From positions 4,775,501-4,839,500 of the forward strand of contig JAPFBL010000255.1 of the NCBI GenBank assembly GCA_026182355.1: 64,000 nt of DNA, given 5' to 3'. Source of the stretch: Hermatobates lingyangjiaoensis. Taxonomy: Eukaryota > Arthropoda > Insecta > Hemiptera > Hermatobatidae. Every line of letters starts with the position of its first letter. Position 1 is the first letter of the stretch. The notes beneath the pieces are model-generated. The model did not search any database. It was not told the DNA's origin and was given only the letters and a program-made list of their open reading frames with translations. The translations under genes and the position numbers were made by a program. This document shows, piece by piece, positions 1 to 13,557 of this stretch.

Positions 1-1270
1 TATAATTAATATTTAATACAATAAAGGAATTGATTGAAGGTCGCTAATGAATTTGAAACTTTAAGTTATTTACAACATGATTTTATTAGCATATCTTATT
101 ATTAAACAATTAATTAAATGTACGGTAAGTGATACATTTCAATAAAAATATTACCATTACAAATTTCATTGATAACTGTCGACAGAAGAATATTCTGATT
201 CATTATCAACAGTTTGACGTAGTGAAATATAAAAGTGTAATTTTTCACAATAACTGAAATTGCACGGATTGTCGAATCACCCTCGTTCATATGATTTCAT
301 CAATTTTTCAGGCAATAAGCGTTCTGTTTGAAATTGGCAAATCTGACGAAATAATTGTTTTAATAATGTCTTATAGTAGATATTTTTTAACGGGACTAGT
401 ATTTCTTATTATACCTTTCCAGTACAATATTTAAACAAATTATAGCATAATTCTTGGACTTAAGACTTCAAACTTCAGACATTTGTCTAGTGGATCAAGG
501 TGATTCTTCGACTGTTGGTGCTGTGAATTAATAACTTTTTAGAGTTGGTATGAATCAATGTTAACCAGCTCACAGATAGATGAATTGTTATAAAGAATGT
601 TCTTCGCAAATAGCAACAGAAATCGAAAATCAAACCATAAGTTTACATACAAATAATATGGTATATCTTAATAAATTAAATATACCATATTTAAGTTTTC
701 ATTAAGGCTTTCAACTGTTTGTTCAACCAAGAGTCCCAGTTGTAGACAGTTGTTTCAAATCACAAGTAAAAAGTGTAAAAAAACAATATTTTACACAATT
801 CATAAACTGGTTAAAATAATATAAAAGGTTTTATTGAGCTGCCATTTATGTCAGTTTTTACGGACTCAGATCTAATTACTGCTTCGGTATACATGTTTTA
901 GGGAATTCCTAATCTCTAAAACACTTTGAAAGCTTAGAAGAAGCAATTTTTGTCAACTGGGAGGTTGATCAGCTTCTGAACTTAAACTCCATCGTTTATT
1001 GTTCTTTATTTCTTTATTCATTATAGTTTTTACTTATTTATTTACGTGTTATAGTTAGTTATTTTACTATTTTCAATGTATGTTTATTTATTTAGTTATT
1101 TATTTTTGCCATTATTAACCTTATTTATTCCTGTTTCTCTTACTTTTGTAAGGTAATGTCACTGATATAAACCTCTTTAATGAGAATTGATTTCAGTTGC
1201 CCTTAGAGCGACTGGCATCTTTACTCATGATGATAAGGCCTGTGTCATCTTTCATGTCTCTTTTTGAGTG
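1..1270. other. AT-rich non-coding stretch
   Basis: Nothing recognisable was found: no long open frame, no tandem repeat and no terminal inverted repeat. It is low-complexity T/A-rich DNA typical of the intergenic or intronic background of this window. Confidence 0.5.
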
Positions 1271-1277
1271 AATTTAG

Positions 1278-1400
1278 TTTATATATATATATATATATCA
1301 ACCCAGTTTGGTTTTTGACTCTGACGAAGACCACTTGTTACGATTAGAAGTTTTAGTCTTATTTTCTCATTTCTCACTGCGGTTTGAATATTGATATATA
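1278..1400 (+). mobile_element. Decayed Penelope-like terminus (family A) between TA runs
   Basis: A (TA)n run (about 1279-1298) is followed by a stretch closely matching the family A terminus at 31750-31812. It holds the core CTGACGA at 1321-1327, then GACCACTTGTTACGATT where the intact copy has a 5-bp stem II, then AGAAG where the intact copy has GAAAG. The right side again runs into a TA-rich tail. The damaged GAAA box suggests the ribozyme fold is dead. Family assignment rests on similarity to other copies in the window. Confidence 0.6.
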
Positions 1401-2645
1401 TAATATTAATCCGGTTTAATTAATATAAACACATCAAATTAGATAATATTTTTATAATTAAATATTTATATTTTATTTAAAACAAATTGCTAATTACTCG
1501 TTGTCATGCACACATTATAATAGCCTTTTTCTTTGTTTGGTGCCGGTGAAAGTTAGGAAGGTATTCATTTAAATTACAGAGAAAGATTCAAAATTATGAT
1601 CTTTTCTGAAGAACAAAGCATACGAAAGGAGGGATATTTTAGGTCTCTAGTTAGCCTTTGTTGTCTTCTGCTCGTTGGTTTAGGATTCGTCTGACTGAAA
1701 ATGTTTCTGCAGGTTGAATTGTCTCTCACTGGTGAGCGGAAGTCACGCTTCCAAGCGCTTGTCAACCTACTACCTACCTTCTTCCTATAACCAATCCTCT
1801 GTTTTTCTGTCCCTACATTTCCTTCATTACCTTAGCCCATATTTACTGGTACAATATGACTATGGTTTATGGAAATACTTAATTACTACTTAATCTGTTA
1901 CTCTATTGTTATCATCACCCTGTAGATGTAATTATTTTATTATACATATATAATTACACACTAGCGTATGTGGTGTGTGTGTGTGTGTGTCTATATGTAT
2001 GTATGTGTGTGTATGGCATCAGTATCAGACTAAAGAAATATCGTTTTTATTGAAATCAGAAAGCATTCATTCTAGGGAATCATTCGGCTCACATTCACTC
2101 ACCATGTCAAATAATAAATAATCTATGAGGGGCATTTTTTCTATTGATGTCTATTATTAAGCCAAAATATTATTGTTTCATTCTATTAATATTTTTGATA
2201 TTTCATCTCATTTATACACCTCATACTTGAAAGTTTCTTAAAAAAAAAACAGTAATAATTTTTTATTGAAATTTATAACTCGGTGACGTTTATAAACCTG
2301 TTTTAAACCTGGAGGTAGCACAGATTATGATTACTCCAGTTTTTCCTCTAAATGTTTGTTTTTTTATATGACACAGTCAATTCACACGATGACATTGATT
2401 TTGCCAAAGCTGTAATAGGTTGGGTTATGTTAAGTTAGGTTGCAGTGGTAGTCACACTGACAACACAGGTAGGTCAAAGTTGGCATTTTAATATACCGAA
2501 GAGATAACAATTATGTGAAACAACTTTAGAAACATGTCAGATTGATCAATACTTCTATTTGTCTTATAACTGATTAAATGATTATAACATTATGTAAAAT
2601 ATGGCACCTACTGATTAAAATGTACCTGCATTTATAGCCACATTA
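1401..2645. other. No gene seen; short TG microsatellite
   Basis: Unremarkable AT-rich DNA. A (TG)n-type run lies at about 1970-2012. A 63-codon open frame on the minus strand (1574-1765) has no recognisable domain and was not accepted as a gene. Confidence 0.4.
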
Positions 2646-2649
2646 GAAA

Positions 2650-2975
2650 GAAAAGCTGAGTTTGATGTTACGTTTACTCATAATAAAGTACTGTTAGTTG
2701 TTTCTAACGCCTATACTTATAAGACTTTCACATGTTAGTGCTGTTATAGAGACGCAAATTGTGGTTCATTTATTATTTGACACCCATTTTAGTAATGGGT
2801 GAGCCACATTGCCTGTTGATTCTACATTTGGATTCTTAAATTTTGCCTAACCCAATTGTATTTAGAGTAGGAATCTTTAACGAGTACCTGACTTTGTACA
2901 GGCTCGGGATTGACAGTCTAAAGTCTTTTCCGAGGGACGTCGTGATGAGATTCACTTCTCCAGTGAATAAATATA
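2650..2975 (-). mobile_element. tRNA-SINE, 5'-truncated copy (body and tail only)
   Basis: On the minus strand this matches the body and long tail of the SINE at 61456-61858, including the shared stretches around CTGACTTTGTACAGGCTCG and CACATTRCCTGTTGATT. The tRNA-like head with boxes A and B is missing, so the copy is 5'-truncated as expected for target-primed insertion. The family is inferred from within-window comparison and from the tRNA-like promoter of the full copies. Confidence 0.6.
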
Positions 2976-4853
2976 AGACGAAGTGAAGATTTCGTGTCCT
3001 GTTCGATTAGATACAAAATACTCTCTTAAAGCAGAGCATTTTGTCTGTTTCCTAAGCTGTAGATAAGCTGTATATTTATGTGTTTTGACCGAAAGGTACA
3101 GGTGCACATTACCTGTGTACTTTAACTTCAAAACAGGTATTTTAAAGTATTTATGCATTAAAGCCCCGATATTAACATAAACTAAGGATTATACACCTGT
3201 AGATAATTCTGATAGTCAATAGTATGTACAGTAATCAACAAAATGAATGTACTCGTAGATATAGTGATAGTTGTAACATTAGTGTATAATGTAAAGAATA
3301 CTTTACATGCGATGCCCTCTGGGGAGGCATGTAGACGTAATAAATAAAAAGATATTCTGGCCGGTGAAAGACCATACTTATTAAAGCATGGGACAGATAC
3401 TTTATTGTACTTTTTTGTCAAAATGGCTAATATTTTCCTGCTTTTTTAGTCATTCTAGAACATGAAATATGGTAGTAGTTTTTCCTGAAGATTATTATTA
3501 CATGATAACCTGTTATGAATTTGTTTACCAAATATAACAACAGTAATTATATATTTTCATTATAATTATATAATAATATTGTTATTGTATTATTAATTAT
3601 GCTAATAATAATTATAATTTATATTCATTATTAATCATGATAAGTTCTTTATGGATGAGTTGTCAAGAAAAGATCAACCATTACCTTCTAGCTATAACTG
3701 ATTGTCAACAATTATATTACTATAAACAGATGTAAAAATACGTAATGTATTATTAAAAAAGTTGTTTGTAAGTTACACCAATATTTAAATATTTTTTTCT
3801 TAAATGGAATGAAGTTAAATAAATTAAAGGACTAAATAAATGGTTAAAAGAGAATGTACTAATAGTAAACATTTTAGTAATTTTTTTATCTAAACAGTCA
3901 TATCAGTTGGCTATCATTCCTTGTTCAAATGTATAATTTTAATGGAATTTAAAAAAAAATACAGTTTTTTATTTTTACCTTGTTATTATAACCTTTTAAT
4001 TATAATAATTATAGCCTTATTATTTTACTGTTATGGTTTTATTATCTCTCTTAAATGGTAATCAGAACAATTTGAGAAAAAAATTAACTGTGTAAAATTT
4101 AATACATTTAATTGGTATTTATGAGACTGTAACACTTATACGTTATGAGACTTATTACATTATACGTAAAATCATCGTACACTATTATACTTATCATTAC
4201 CAGTTATCGCATTTAGTGATTTCATTAATAATCATATAAAATCACTAATGTTTCTCAACAAATTCAATTTATCTTTTGAATTAATGAATTTAGGTATTTG
4301 ATTTTACAAGAGTTGTAACCTTCTTTTGTAATAATTGGCAAAAATAAGATAGTTTTGTTAAAATAAATCGTTCCATTAAATTGACTGTGAACTTTGAAAT
4401 CCGTTCATTTATTGTAGTACTGCGTGTAGACCACTCTAAATTTTTAATTTGAACTCCTCCAAGATGAAAGTATGTAGATTAATAGAAGTATATTGTATAT
4501 CTTGAATGAATTAAGATCATAAATTTACTATTGACATAATCAAATAGTCAAATTATTCACATAATTTAACCCCCGACCGGAATTTCATAGGTGGTATTCT
4601 ATGGTTTTTATAAAAACGTTTTCCAATAAGTGTTACCATTTTTATCTGTAGTTATGTTGTCAAATTTTGTGAAATATTTAATTTTTTAAACAACTATATT
4701 CTATGTCGGAACTATAATTAAAATCCTATGTTTAACATTATTATTTGATAATGTGAAACAACAACAAACATCGTGAGCTAAGAATTATCAAAGAAGAGAT
4801 TGAAGGTTTTAGTGTCAATAGCTGCCGATGTAATTGACAGACACTGCCATGAA
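2976..4853. other. No gene seen
   Basis: AT-rich DNA with short open frames only (for example 3182-3421 on the minus strand, 79 codons). None shows a recognised domain. No repeat boundary was detected until the satellite begins at 4854. Confidence 0.4.
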
Positions 4854-5996
4854 GGAATGGCATAACAATGCAGGGAAGGTGGTGAATAGGTGAGGCATTT
4901 GTCACTGGTGGGTTACCTACACCGGTGTGGTGCAGCCAGAGTGACACTTTGACGACAATGGTTAGACATCCTGTCTCAGCCTGGTCCATACACAGGGAAT
5001 GGCATAACAATGCAGGGAAGGTGTGAATAGGTGAGGCATTTGTCACTGGTGGGTTACCTACACCGGTGTGGTGCAGCCAGAGTGACACTTAGACGACAAT
5101 GGTTAGACATCCTGTCTCAGCCTGGTCCATACACAGGGAATGGCATAACAATGCAGGGAAGGTGGTGAATAGGTGAGGCATTTGTCACTGGTGGGTTACC
5201 TACAACGGTGTGGTGCAGCCAGAGTGACACTTAGACGACAATGGTTAGACATCCTGTCTCAGCCTGGTCCATACACAGGGAATGGCATAACAATGCAGGG
5301 AAGGTGGTGAATAGGTGAGGCATTTGTCACTGGTGGGTTACCTACACCGGTGTGGTGCAGCCAGAGTGACACTTTGACGACAATGGTTAGACATCCTGTC
5401 TCAGCCTCGTCCATACACAGGGAATGGCATAACAATGCAGGGAAGGTGGTGAATAGGTGAGGCATTTGTCACTGGTGGGTTACCTACACCGGTGTGGTGC
5501 AGCCAGAGTGACACTTTGACGACAATGGTTAGACATCCTGTCTCAGCCTCGTCCATACACAGGGAATGGCATAACAATGCAGGGAAGGTGGTGAATAGGT
5601 GAGGCATTTGTCACTGGTGGGTTACCTACACCGGTGTGGTGCAGCCAGAGTGACACTTTGACGACAATGGTTAGACATCCTGTCTCAGCCTCGTCCATAC
5701 ACAGGGAATGGCATAACAATGCAGGGAAGGTGGTGAATAGGTGAGGCATTTGTCACTGGTGGGTTACCTACATCGGTGTGGTGCAGCCAGAGTGACACTT
5801 TGACGACAATGGTTAGACATCCTGTCTCAGCCTCGTCCATACACAGGGAATGGCATAACAATGCAGGGAAGGTGGTGAATAGGTGAGGCATTTGTCACTG
5901 GTGGGTTACCTACACCGGTGTGGTGCTGCGAGAGTGACACTTTGACGACAATGGTTAGACATCCTGTCTCAGCCTCGTCCATACACAGGGAATGGC
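4854..5996. repeat. Satellite/minisatellite, 142-bp unit, eight copies
   Basis: The word GGAATGGC recurs at 4854, 4996, 5137, 5279, 5421, 5563, 5705, 5847 and 5989, giving eight units of 142 bp (one of 141 bp). Units differ by only a few substitutions, for example CCTGG versus CCTCG near the end and CTTTGACG versus CTTAGACG in the middle. The array is far more GC-rich than its flanks. Because 142 is not a multiple of three, the 68-codon minus-strand frames seen in each unit run into the next unit in another phase and stop. These look like by-products, not a repeat protein. Near-identity suggests recent expansion or homogenisation. Confidence 0.95.
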
Positions 5997-6140
5997 GGCA
6001 AGGTGACTGGCCTTGACGCTGAGTAACTAGCCACTGACACAACCATGGGCGATAAGCTAGGAGTCGGCACAACCTACCTTGATGTCTTACAAAAGAACTT
6101 CCCGATGACACCAGAAAGGTCAATAACCTGAGAGTCATGA
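5997..6140. other. GC-richer flank of the 142-bp array
   Basis: Directly after the last partial unit (GGAATGGC then GGCAAGGTG) lies about 140 bp of unique sequence with the same elevated GC content as the array. It may be the remainder of a larger element from which the 142-bp unit was amplified. No domain is recognisable. Confidence 0.35.
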
Positions 6141-8540
6141 GAAAATTATAGATATTTCACATTGAGTTCAACCTTCATCATTGAAGTAGTAATAATTATA
6201 TATTTTATTATGGTAAAAAGGGCTGAAAAGTATGAAATCCATAAATTCCCTATTTCAATGGTGATGTATTTTTTTCATAATTGAGTGTAATTTTACAATC
6301 GATTTAATCAACAACAATAACAAATTGAAGAATATGTGACCTTCTTAATTTATATTATTCTAACCTAAGTGACACTAACAATATACATGTATTAAACACA
6401 ACATTAGTGATAACAGAATCACAGATATAGGTAACCTAATCAAATCTAAATCCATACAGGGCTTCCATGACATGATTAAACTAACCTGCGGGGTAATTAC
6501 TCCCTCTATTGTGAAATCAGCTCTGTGCCTCATTGCACCAGTATACAAACATCAATTAATACATCCAATCTTTCAAAGAGTTTAATATTTAATTTTCTAA
6601 TTTGGTTTGTGTTATTGAAACTCGTGGTATATGAATAATACTCTATACTTTATTAGTAAATAGCTGATTACACAAATTATTTTCAAATATATAAAATAAT
6701 AAAAAAACGTAAGCATTAAACGAGTATTTATTTAGCTGATTCAATGATATAAATGAACAAGATTTTAACCCCTTCCAGTGCAGTTGCGTAAAAAGTAAAC
6801 TTGGATAAAATTGTTTTTCGTGACGGTTTAAGAAGCAACAAATACTGAAGTTGAATGTAATGAGAGTTTTTGCTGGCGGCTGGCACTGAGTGGGGTGCAA
6901 ACTTTTTGTCACCACCCATCAGGCTTCTTCTGTTCGCGCCTGCTCACTCTCCTCTCCTCATTCCTCCTACACATCCAACTAATTTCCTTCATCGTCTTTC
7001 TATTGACCCTTTCTTCTCATTATTTATTATATACCCTCAAGATTTTTTCACTCTATGAAACTATTTCTCACAAGGTAATATAAACTTCTATTACGTATAT
7101 TCAAATATAATTGTCATCATAAACCATTTTTAAGAAAAAAAATACGTAATTATAATTAAGATCCAAGTAACCTCTTTTTATATATACTTAATAATCAAAA
7201 AAAGTAAATGAAATATATTGAACAATGTTCTATTAAGATACTGCTTCATGAGAAAGAAGTATTGTAATTTAAAAAAATATATATGCACCACCCATCTATT
7301 TAATAAACAAAGAATGGTTGAAACTTCGATAAATGTTTTACGTTATTGTCAAACCTCAATATCAATTTTTAGATTTTTAGTAATCGGAAAGGTATAATAT
7401 TACTCCTTATTAGTAAGACAGCAGTTAATATTAATATTTTTTTCCTGGATTTTAGAATAGGAAAGAGATGATTAAAACCATATTTATATTCATCACAAAA
7501 AAACTGCTTTTTAATTTTTATACGTTGAAGTTTCAGAGCATTTAAGTTCAAAAAATCTCGTATATATATTTCTAAAATTACTCTAGCATTAGAGGGCAAA
7601 GAAAAAATTATTAATTATTATTATATATTATTATTATTATATTATTATCATTGTTAGTATTATTATTACAAAATAACTACATTATTTTTTCTAATTTAAA
7701 AGAAAAAAATATTAAATATGTGATGCTGAAGTAATCTCATTTAGTGCTACTAAGTGTAACGCTTGTGACAAGTAGTACCAAAAAGAGGAATAATTTTTTT
7801 TTAAAAACAAAAAAATAAAATTGAATTCATCAATGCACTTATTTATTAAAATCCAATAAAAGTAACAGAATATATATAGCATTTCATTAATTAAAAGAAA
7901 AAACCCTGCTTTGATTTCGATGAAATACGTATTACTGGTAAAAAAATAAGACGAAAAGAGGAAATAAAGTGTGGGAAATATCTTATGTTAAGGTCAATGA
8001 AATTTCAAATAATCATTACAGTTATGGTATATTAATTAAACTTAAATAGCATTTATTCAAGTGACTTGAGTTCGTGGGAGGTTGTTTCTTGATAGTGGTT
8101 GAAAATTGAAGTTGATAGTAAAGAAAAGCTAGTTTAAAATTGTAATATATATTGTAGATTGAATTATGGTTAAAATGACATAATGTGGGCTGTTTTATAA
8201 TTTAACTAAGATGCAGTCACAAAATACTAAGGAATACTAAGCATAGTTACAATCGTGGTCCATCCTCAGATTTACTAAATTTGATATTAGTAATCGTAGG
8301 TAAACTAGCATGATTGATTTCTTTTTTTAAAACTACTTATTTGTGGTAGGTATGGACCCAGTCAAGCTTCATTTTGAGACGTGAATCAGTCAGTACCTCA
8401 CTACACAGGTTCAAAAATATTCTTTTTATTTCGTCAACGGGATCAAGGGCCTGCTAGAAAAATACAAAAATATTAGAAATATACTTCTTGTGCTGATTCC
8501 TCAAAATAATTGCATCTTTCCAATGATTCGCCATGGGGAA
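6141..8540. other. No gene seen
   Basis: AT-rich DNA. A somewhat GC-richer pyrimidine-rich patch is present at about 6885-7000 (repeated CTCCTC-type words). Short open frames at 6643-7083 and 7369-7599 have no recognisable domain. Confidence 0.35.
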
Positions 8541-8640
8541 TACTACATTTTGACCAACACAGTTGTATTTAGAATAGGCACTCTTAACATCATTCACCTG
8601 CAGACTTGGGGCAGACGGAATAGCGCCATTTGCCATGCGT
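8541..8640 (-). mobile_element. Possible very decayed SINE tail
   Basis: The words TTGTATTTAGAATAGG and CACTCTTAAC resemble the SINE tail at 2850-2890 (TTGTATTTAGAGTAGG, then AATCTTTAAC). The match is short and imperfect, so this is a weak call. Confidence 0.3.
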
Positions 8641-8765
8641 CATTGGACTACCGTGGCTCCTTCAACTAAATATGCCCTTAGGTTAGGACACAACAGTTTA
8701 TAATCAGCAAAATTTTAGGTAACAAAATAGATTGGGGACTCCTAGGAAGTGTTAGAGTAATATAT

Positions 8766-8941
8766 GTTTGAGCAAATCTTTACACCTTCATTTGTGATAC
8801 GAAACTAAAAGAAGGAATTACAAAATACTGTATGAGGAGCAATAAAATACATTTTACTGAATGGGACATAATAGAGGGGTATGATAACAGACTAACCGTC
8901 GACCAAAGAAACAACTTCAATGACTTGGAGAGCAGATTATA
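8766..8941 (+). other. Open frame with coding-like composition, unidentified
   Basis: One frame reads without a stop from about 8770 to the TAA at about 8941. It contains a mixed, charged stretch ending NNFNDLESRL and lacks an early ATG. The residue mix looks more protein-like than the background, as in a relic exon or transposon fragment, but no family was recognised and no splice sites were verified. Confidence 0.2.
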
Positions 8942-11900
8942 AGGATTTGTTTGCATCCAACATAACTACTACCTTATGTTTATAGTTTCGGGGTCTGCTT
9001 AAAATTACTGAACACTCAGCACGTAATCAATAAATTTCTTACCGCGTTCCCTGATACAATATTAAATATTAATTGCAGCAAGCGTTTCTTAAAGTATTCT
9101 TAATAATGTCATTAATTCTTAATGACACTTCATTTCACAAAAATATCGATTGAAGGATGTTTTGAATCGCTTGTGTTATTAATATTATTATTTAACCTGG
9201 AAAAGGTGATGAGAAAAAGCTAATTTGTAATTAAATAAATAAAATCAATGAGTAACAATTCAAAATAGTTTTTTGGATTCCCTTAATTTACAAAGAATTT
9301 TCAGTAGACAATATATACAAACTTTAAAAATTTAAAGAACAACTTTTAACCAGCAATGGTTTTTGGTTTAATTTGCATCCAACACTCATACTTACAGATT
9401 TCCATCTTAGAGATAACAAATCAAATACAAATTAATTAATATTATTAAAAAAATTCAGAAATTTTAGTATTATTGCGAGGCTCGTACAAGTTAAGCTTTT
9501 ATCCCAATCAATTGTTAAAACTTATATGGGAAAAAAAGAAAATAGAAATACAAAATAAATAAGGCTGAGAAGGATGGTGGCCTTTAGAGGTGAATGCACT
9601 CGTCCTTAGTAAGGATAGCGCACAGCCCAGAGAGGCAGGTCTAGTAAATACATGGGATACTGGCCTGATTAAAAAGACGAAATAAGTATGCCATCACCAA
9701 ATATCTGTAAAAGACACATATCCGGATGAATGAAGAAAACTGATAGGATATTTGATTGAAAAAAAACAGTCGTTTTAAGATTAATATTAGTAAGGATTAA
9801 CAACTAACAGTGCACAAACAGGAGTCAATATATAGGGTTGTAATTAAGAATGACAGAGTCTGTAAAGGCATTGCTTTTCTGTAGCAATTACCTAGAGTAC
9901 GTTTCAAAAAAAAAAAAGAAGAAAAAGATTGACTCCAGTGACCATTTCCAATGCAGATGTTTTGTTGTCATATACAAATTGGTGAAAACTACCTGAAATG
10001 ATGTTATTGGGGAGGGAGGGGGTGCAGTAAAGCCAAATAAACAAAACACCTGCCCGATTACAAAAGAAGATTAATGCTGTATTGTTCTAAATGTATGGTT
10101 AAATTTTTGAGAAAAATTCCGACTTTCCTTCCTGCTGCATGGAAGCGGACAGTTATGGGGCATAGAGTTAGGTTCTTATGATTACATAAGCATCATTAAA
10201 TGTTCAATGGAGCATTCATTTAGATATATTAAAGGCGTAAAAATCTGTCATGGCAAAGTGTATACATATTTTTGCAATAAATAAATATTTCATTGCCTGC
10301 AGAGATGTGGGAGAAGATTACATTGACTGATATATACATTCAATTCTCATCACAAATCAGAGCTGTGTGACTTGTTATTGCACTGTATGTTGTATTCTAT
10401 TCACTCTTGACAATTGAGTATTCATGCATTATCACAACTACAGAGTCCTCCCTTCTGTTCAAAGCATCATTGATGACACATGTTTGTTTATCTTCCATTG
10501 TAAGGCTCCCGAGAAGCTTCATTAAGTAGCAGTGGATTAACTGCCACTTCACTTATTACTATTTAGGCAGAAATTACCAGTTATTTATGGCACAACTATT
10601 TCGATAGTCTACTGTTTTTTTAAAAACTGTTATATATTTCCTGTTCATGAATAAATATGTGATCAACTTTTGAATTAAGTAATATAACCACTTGCAGCAT
10701 GCTTAACTAAATTATGCGTATGAAATACTAACTGCCGCTATTCCTTTAAATTTATTTAATCATGTTCACAATACTTATTACAATGATAGACATCATTATT
10801 TATTTCTCACTTACAAAATTATAGGATGAGAAACAAATATGTTACATTCAATATTTTTTTTTAATTTTAATATTATTAATAACTATATTAAATTTATCCA
10901 TGAACACTATTTGACTTATATATTTTCTTTTAATCTATGAATTAATAAAAGTAATTTTGAAATTCAAATTCTATATAGTCTCTTATTGTTTGTATATTAC
11001 ATTTAAGAAATTGAATAAAACGTGAAAAATGTAATGAAATGAATTCCATTTCACCATCTTCAAATTTATTTTCGTCTATTTTTGATCCTTTCAATAAAGA
11101 ATGTTAAACTTTTGAGACATCATAATGATTTAAATTCCATTTATAGTTTTTTATTCATTCTTGTTTGTAGAATGAAGTATTATTTTATCATTTAATTTAA
11201 TATCTGAATTAGACATATTAAATTGAAATATTCATTCAATTGGGTTATTTTTGAAATTATGTATCAATTGCTGATTAACCAATTAGTAATGAGGATTGTC
11301 TCTCATATTGTTTGCTTCAATGCATTCAAACCTAATTACAGGCCACCACTTTCCCCTTCGTTTCGAAGGTGAAAAGATTGAGTCATTTGTTGTTAATAAC
11401 GGCGTTAGTTATATTATACTCCATTAGAAATCATATAGGAAAAATCAATCTCATATCGCCTTAAAGATTTGTCATATTGACTAATGATTTAAACTAATTA
11501 TGGTTTAAATCAGTTATTGGGATTTAAATGTATTTGTAAATAAAAATATGGTATCAAATTAAGGATGCAAACCAAATTTCTTAAAATATAGAGTATTATT
11601 TTCCATAATGGTTTGTAAAACTTTTTTTGAGCGTCCTCTCATGGTTTGATGCTTCAGGGGGCTTTAGAGACCATTACTACTTAGATATTGTGCTGCAGTG
11701 GTGAACCGTTTGATATTGACCACGCGATGTTAGACCATTCCTGGGAGAGATTCACAGTAATACCTGTTTAACAAGAATGCTTTTATTTACAACAGTCCAG
11801 GTAAAACTCAATACAGCATACAACATGGTGCAACAGTCTTGCATAGAAGCAAAACACACTACGCATGTGGGTGTTTTTAAAAGCGAGTGGGATATAGACT

Positions 11901-13440
11901 AAGGTTTAATATTAAAAAAAATTAAAAAAAAATAAATAGCCAGAGGAGAGACTTTGTGAAGAGAATCGGTATATTCTCCCCAGAAACTATTATGACAAGA
12001 TGATATAGAGAGCTGAGGTGTGGATAATGGTAGAGTGGCTGGTCAAAAATATCCCCACAACCAAGAAGCGACTCTTAGAACTAGAATAACAACATCTAAA
12101 GGCAATCTTACCTTAAGAAAAGAAGGAAAGAAAAGGGGTGTTATAGTTGGCAGTGCTATTTGCGTAAATGCATTTCACCTCCTTCCCCCTCCCCCCCCCC
12201 CCACCAACCACAAACAAAAAACACAGATTATTAATAATTATTAATACTCTTCAAACAGTATACATATTTATTTGGTACTCATCACGTATTGTTGAATAGT
12301 TGTATTTTAATATTTTAAAATGTTTATACTGTCGCCATTTGTAAAGATTCATCCATAGATAAGTTTTTGAGGTGTAAGGAAACATATGTACTTCCAAAGA
12401 AATCTGCTTAACATAACAACGTTTTTTCTTTCTTTTTTGGTAGAAAATTCTCCTTATTTTTGAAGACCAAAACCTTTTTTAACATCTATTTCATTTATTG
12501 CATTATTGTTTTGTTAAATATAAAGGAAATTGCAATATTCATTTGTTTAGGGTATTTAATAGAGTTTATTAGCAGAATGAGTGGATATATGAATAATAAA
12601 GTGTGTTATAGGAAGAATACTAGAGTATTGATGTTGGCATCTCTAGAAATCTTGTTTCCAGTATAAAATAAGATCAAGTGGAAATTAAATATTTTATTAT
12701 TGATTGTAGCAGCTAGGCAATAATATAAATACTTACGAAGTAGATTGTATTTATTTATTATATCTAAATATTATGAATAAGGACATTTCATAAAAGACAT
12801 GAAATAAATCTCTAAGAGATATCGCTGAAACGTATGATCAAGTCATGATAAACAAAATTTTAACTCCTACCCATATGGTTACCTTATTGTTTATTAAGAT
12901 TGCATCATTGAACAATACTCTAGAGACTCACATGTGCCAGACCACTGGTTTCAAATTAGACCCGATAACAACAGGAGAAAACCCAATACTAGCTGAATAT
13001 TGGACGGCAATATATTTCTTTGAAGGAATCAATAGAACTCCTGATGCTTTTCATTTGGTTGGATAAATAAATGGGATCCTCTGACAGACAACTTGATACA
13101 TTTACTGACTATCCCCTGTGTGACATGAGCATCCTCCTCATTCGCCTCCCACGATTTCCATTCATCTTTCAACCAAGTAAAAAAAAAAAATAAAATAAAA
13201 TGGGTGACTTCTAATTCGATTCAACTCATACCGGGAAAAATATTCTTTGACATTTCCTGAATTACAGTTATTAAGAAGAAATAAAACAACAGTATATTGT
13301 ATACTTTTTTTTTCATAAACAAAAATACCATCCAGTTAAACAGTAAAATATTATTACTTCGACTTTTATTAACTGTAGATATTTTAAGAATAATTCTTTA
13401 AAAAAAAATTCTAAAATAATAGACAAATATCATTCCCAAT
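8942..13440. other. No gene seen; poly-C tract
   Basis: Long AT-rich stretch. Notable only for a C-rich run at about 12183-12203 inside a 74-codon open frame (12020-12244), and for short A/T homopolymers. No tandem array or transposon end was recognised. Confidence 0.35.
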
Positions 13441-13557
13441 CAATGATCAAACTACAGTAGAAATGGGAAAACAAGACTAAGATATTTCAACCGTAACTGT
13501 TACGGTTGAAAGATGTAAGTCTCGTTTTCCCATTTCATATTGAGATTCGATCATTGA
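13441..13557. mobile_element. Head-to-head palindrome of two family A Penelope half-ends
   Basis: Two inverted arms meet at about 13498: CCGTAAC, one T, GTTACGG. Each arm is the distal half of the family A terminus (GGTTGAAAGAT, then AGTCT..GTTTTCCCATTT, then GATCATTGAT), as at 31781-31840. The CUGACGA core and the 5' half of stem II are absent from both arms, so the join lies at the stem II loop of the hammerhead. The right arm ends in a (TA)n run at about 13556-13576. Confidence 0.7.

Noticed and set aside
4854..5996. Possibility that the 142-bp array is a retrozyme (tandem ribozyme element)
   Set aside because: The unit contains neither GAAA nor TTTC, so a hammerhead core cannot be present on either strand.
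4741..6138. Series of overlapping minus-strand ORFs of 68-115 codons in the satellite
   Set aside because: The unit is 142 bp, not a multiple of three, so each frame ends in the next unit; identical frames arise from the tandem copies and carry no domain.
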